Below, piece after piece: positions 4,476-7,258 of a DNA stretch of 7,258 nt (positions are counted from its first letter, which is position 1; every line of letters starts with the position of its first letter). The notes under the pieces were generated by a model, which had not been told where the DNA came from, did not search any database, and worked only from the letters and a program-made list of their open reading frames with translations. Position numbers and translations under genes: made by a program. The stretch is from an uncultured Desulfohalobiaceae bacterium (GTDB lineage: Bacteria; Desulfobacterota; Desulfovibrionia; Desulfovibrionales; Desulfonatronovibrionaceae), in assembly GCA_913055195.1 (NCBI GenBank), contig CAJXJU010000060.1:1-7258 (forward strand). Direction: 5' to 3'.

Positions 4476-7017
4476 TTTTCTCCTCTTGAAAATATTGCCC
4501 CGTCTTAATCATCTGAAATTGATCCGGGGCAAGACCGGAAAAAATACAATCCACAATAAACAAAGGATTCAGGTACATCTTCTGCCAGGAAAACCTCACT
4601 TGAAGCACGTCCTGCTCAAAATTGCCAGATTCCACCAGAGAGCGAACATCAATTTCTCTGGTCTTGTTTTTTCCCCTTTTCTCCCTGATAAAACTTCTAG
4701 AATTTACAAACTCGTTCCATTTCTCCCGCAAACCTTTTATCCAGTTTGAAGAGCCTGAAAAAATAATCTCAAAATCTTCCCATGTGGCCTGAGACTGTTT
4801 TTTAGCCAGAGACAATTCTTCAATCTGAAACAATCTCATTCCCTCTGGAAGCACGCCATTTAAGCTCTGAAGCAAAAAGTCCCTATCCATTGTCCTGCGC
4901 AGATAAACATTGACCCATTCGGCCTTGCTGCCAACACCAACAGGCAGGGCACGGCCAAAAGAAAGCAAAGGCAAAGGATGAAAACCTGAAGAAAAGCTAA
5001 GGGGCCATTTTGCCCGCCGCATGGCGCGCTCCAGAACCTTTTGCACTTCCAGTTGACTTAAATAAACACTCAGGCCCAATTTCTCATACCAGAGCCTTAT
5101 ATGAACTTTTTTTAGACCCAGATTTTCTTTACTGGCCGGGCTAAAATCACTTTTCTGTCCCTTATCTGAGCCGCGCAAATTCAAAACTGGCCTGATTTCC
5201 TTTTTTGTAGCCTGCGCGCTCAAACCGCTTTCACGCGCGTCAAAATTGCACACGCCACAACCACAACATGGATAATAGCGGCAATCTCTGGTAATTTTCC
5301 CCTGCATGGCCCTGTTTAATTCCCTGCGCAAAAAACTCCTGTCCACCCCGCTTACAATATGATCCCAGGGCAGGGGCTGATCATATTCTCTTGGGCCAAG
5401 ATATTTCTGAATATCAATCCCCTTTTCTTCAAAAACCCTTTGCCAGAGAGGGAAATTTACCTGGTCAGCCCAGCTGGTAAAAACCGCGCCGCGAAGGTAA
5501 GCCTCTTCCAGGCAGTCAGCCAGTTCGCGTCCAGCGCGAGAAAACACCCCCTCCAGAACGCTCATCTCAGGTTTATGCCATTTCAGGTTGAGCTTGCCAG
5601 ACAACCTGAAAATTTTCTTTAAAAATTTAAGACGGCTGTTAAGTTCCTCAAGCCCAATCTGTTTTTCCCATTGAAAAGGGGTATGTGGCTTGGGAACAAA
5701 AGGAGAAATGGAAGCCGTGATCTTAATCCTCTTTTTAACCTTCGCGGTAGCCAGAACCTTCAAACATAAGTCCAGGATTCCTTCCAGGTCCTCTTCTGTC
5801 TCCGTGGGCAGGCCAATCATAAAATAGAGCTTGACCGAACTCCAGCCCAGATCAAACAACTTCTGAGTATGTTCCAGAAGCTCCGCCTCAGTGATTCCTT
5901 TATTAATGATGTCCCGCAACCGCTGTGTGCCAGCTTCTGGAGCAAGGGTGGCTCCCGTTCTTCTGATCCTGGCCATTAATTGCATCATATTCTCACTAAC
6001 AGACCCGGCCCTTAAAGATGGTAAAGATATTGCCACCTGCTCCTGAGCGCACCTGACATAGCTCTTCACAAAAAGATGCTCCAGAGCGGAAAAGTCTCCC
6101 GTGCTCAAAGAGAGAAAAGAAAGGTCTTCAAAGCCAGTCTGATCGAGTCCCTGCTCAATAATCCTGGCGATATTATCCACATCTCTTTCCCTTACTGGAC
6201 GATAAATCATGCCTGCCTGACAAAACCTGCACCCTCTGGTACACCCCCTGGCTATTTCCACTACCAGGCGATCATGTACCACCTTGCCAAAGGGTATAAT
6301 CTGCTTTGCCGGAAAAGCCACCTCATTTAAATCCGTGACGATATTTTTCTCAACCCGCGTGTAATCCGCGTAAACAGGAACCAGACGATGAGGATTTTCT
6401 GCTGAAGGCTCAAAAAAAGCCGGAATATACACGCCAGGATAAAATCTCAGTCGCTCCAGTATCTCGCGTCTGGATGCCCCACTTGCTTTTCCCTGTTTGA
6501 TCTCTTCCAGAATCTGAACCAGAATCTCCTCTCCATCTCCAATGACCATAAGGTCAAGAAAAGGAGCCAGAGGTTCGGCGTTAAATGTTGCTCCTCCTCC
6601 AGCAATCACCAGAGGGAAATCCTGGTCCCGCGAACCTGCCCGCAGGGGTATTTTGGCCAGGTCAAGCATATAAAGCACATTGGTGTAAGCCAGTTCATGG
6701 GTCAGGCTAAAACAGACGCAATCCAGCTCTTTTAAAGGGGTGTCTGACTCTAAAGTAGCCAGGGGGATGTCACGGGAGCGTAAAATCTCTGCCACTTCCT
6801 TTGAGGGAGCAAAGACCCTTTCGGCCCAGAACTCCGCCCTGGCATTGACTATTTCGTACAATATCTTCTGCCCCATATACGCCATGCCCACTTCATACAG
6901 ATCAGGAAAGGCCAGGGCTATATGCACCAGGACTTCACGTTTATCCTTGTGCACACTATTAATTTCATTGCCCAAATAATGACTCGGCCGGACAAAAAAA
7001 GGAAGCAATTCTTTCAT
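4456..7017 (-). CDS. B12-binding-type radical SAM protein fused to a DUF2344 domain (TIGR03960 plus TIGR03936 type)
   Basis: This 853-residue cytosolic protein belongs to a widespread family with no proven reaction. The N-terminal part (about 20-190) resembles a cobalamin-binding Rossmann-like domain, with the family motif GGGATFNAEPLAPF near 140-153 and GDGEE at 160-164. The radical SAM core (about 245-470) carries the 4Fe-4S motif C-x3-C-x2-C at Cys259, Cys263 and Cys266 in ARGCTRGCRFC. A second Cys group follows at 579, 584, 585, 587 and 590 (DCRYYPCCGCGVC). After a variable linker (about 595-634), the DUF2344 domain (about 636-830) shows YEKLGLSVYLSQLEVQKV, AMRRAKWPLSFSSGFHP and LPVGVGSKAEW. 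In many bacteria the two halves are separate neighbouring genes; here they are one chain. The ATG at 7017 has only a weak AGAG upstream, and the gene overlaps era by 20 bases. Chemistry on RNA or protein is plausible given the ribosome-assembly neighbour, but that is inference. Confidence 0.93.
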   Translation of the reverse strand: MKELLPFFVRPSHYLGNEINSVHKDKREVLVHIALAFPDLYEVGMAYMGQKILYEIVNARAEFWAERVFAPSKEVAEILRSRDIPLATLESDTPLKELDCVCFSLTHELAYTNVLYMLDLAKIPLRAGSRDQDFPLVIAGGGATFNAEPLAPFLDLMVIGDGEEILVQILEEIKQGKASGASRREILERLRFYPGVYIPAFFEPSAENPHRLVPVYADYTRVEKNIVTDLNEVAFPAKQIIPFGKVVHDRLVVEIARGCTRGCRFCQAGMIYRPVRERDVDNIARIIEQGLDQTGFEDLSFLSLSTGDFSALEHLFVKSYVRCAQEQVAISLPSLRAGSVSENMMQLMARIRRTGATLAPEAGTQRLRDIINKGITEAELLEHTQKLFDLGWSSVKLYFMIGLPTETEEDLEGILDLCLKVLATAKVKKRIKITASISPFVPKPHTPFQWEKQIGLEELNSRLKFLKKIFRLSGKLNLKWHKPEMSVLEGVFSRAGRELADCLEEAYLRGAVFTSWADQVNFPLWQRVFEEKGIDIQKYLGPREYDQPLPWDHIVSGVDRSFLRRELNRAMQGKITRDCRYYPCCGCGVCNFDARESGLSAQATKKEIRPVLNLRGSDKGQKSDFSPASKENLGLKKVHIRLWYEKLGLSVYLSQLEVQKVLERAMRRAKWPLSFSSGFHPLPLLSFGRALPVGVGSKAEWVNVYLRRTMDRDFLLQSLNGVLPEGMRLFQIEELSLAKKQSQATWEDFEIIFSGSSNWIKGLREKWNEFVNSRSFIREKRGKNKTREIDVRSLVESGNFEQDVLQVRFSWQKMYLNPLFIVDCIFSGLAPDQFQMIKTGQYFQEEKNDRDKR

Positions 7018-7030
7018 GGGTGAACTCTTT

Positions 7031-7067
7031 ACAAAATTAAAGGGCAGACCAAAAGCCTGCCCTTTAA
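7031..7067 (-). terminator. Intrinsic terminator after the right-edge gene
   Basis: A perfect 11-bp stem (7037-7047 with 7057-7067; core AAAGGGCAG with CTGCCCTTT) closes a 9-base loop. On the minus strand the hairpin is followed by a short T-rich tail, TTTTGT at 7036-7031. It begins 39 bases after the stop codon of the right-edge gene and ends just before the radical SAM gene. The form is that of a Rho-independent terminator, although the T-tract is short. Confidence 0.8.
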
Positions 7068-7080
7068 AATTTCTTTCATA

Positions 7081-7109
7081 ATTATCTAACCAAACACAAG
7101 CATTGACTA
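7081..7109 (-). promoter_or_regulatory. Possible sigma-70 promoter for the radical SAM-era-yggS unit
   Basis: On the minus strand TAGTCA (7109-7104, four of six consensus bases) and GATAAT (7086-7081, five of six) are separated by 17 bases. The upstream box overlaps the stop codon of the right-edge gene. Transcription from it would start near 7074, which places the terminator-like hairpin inside the leader. Two near-consensus boxes can arise by chance in AT-rich DNA, so this is a weak call. Confidence 0.22.
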
Positions 7110-7258
7110 TTTCTTAAACAAAGAACCAATATCTGTCACCTTCCCTCCGGAGCCAGCCAAATTGCCCAGATTTCTTAAATCAGAAGGTGTTGAGATTGTT
7201 AAATTACTGGATGCTTCCAGATATTTATTTTTCAAATCTTCCGGCACGGTTTTATACT
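7107..7258 (-). CDS. C-terminal end of an unrecognised protein (enters from the right edge)
   Basis: The minus-strand frame is open from the right edge to a TAG at 7107-7109 and gives the last 49 residues. The other two minus-strand frames close within the first 27 bases from the edge. The visible tail begins YKTVPEDLKNKYLEAS, has a Gly/Ser/Asn-rich middle (LGNLAGSGG) and ends KVTDIGSLFKK. There is no Cys, no membrane segment and no motif I recognise. A terminator directly downstream supports it being a real gene end. Function cannot be assigned from this fragment. Confidence 0.7.
   Translation of the reverse strand, partial: YKTVPEDLKNKYLEASSNLTISTPSDLRNLGNLAGSGGKVTDIGSLFKK

Overview
The window reads as one minus-strand gene train from a free-swimming Gram-negative bacterium, most likely a Desulfovibrionales-type member of the former Deltaproteobacteria. 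This rests on recalled family resemblance: a PomA-like MotA, two motB genes and fliL in a row, and a one-piece fusion of a B12-type radical SAM protein with a DUF2344 domain. No rRNA or species-level marker is present. Every credible gene is on the minus strand, so transcription runs from high to low coordinates. No gap between genes exceeds about 150 bases, and I see no tRNA, rRNA, CRISPR array or transposase gene.

Right half, in transcription order: the last 49 codons of an unrecognised protein (7258-7107) are followed by a clear hairpin with the form of an intrinsic terminator (7067-7031). Next comes a large cobalamin-binding-type radical SAM protein (7017-4456), which overlaps the start of the GTPase gene era (4475-3555) by 20 bases. 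A 47-base spacer made of a purine-rich octamer repeated five times leads into yggS, the PLP-homeostasis protein (start at 3507, end at 2812).

Left half: a 144-base spacer carrying inverted GGGGACAGGC motifs and two tandem dyads precedes a flagellar stator and motor cluster. This contains motA (2667-1906), a perfect 15-bp hairpin, a first motB paralogue (1834-1013), a further copy of the GGGGACRGGC motif, a second motB paralogue (956-228), and the 5' end of fliL (192 to the window edge). MotA and MotB form the ion-driven stator that turns the flagellum. FliL is a membrane protein at the stator ring. One MotA with two MotB-type partners raises the question of whether they form alternative or mixed stators.

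The coding content is well conserved and mostly ordinary. The less expected material lies between the genes: a REP-like motif present three times in the motor cluster, the tandem dyads before motA, the long hairpin between motA and motB, and the octamer array before yggS. I found no convincing new defence, mobile or biosynthetic system.
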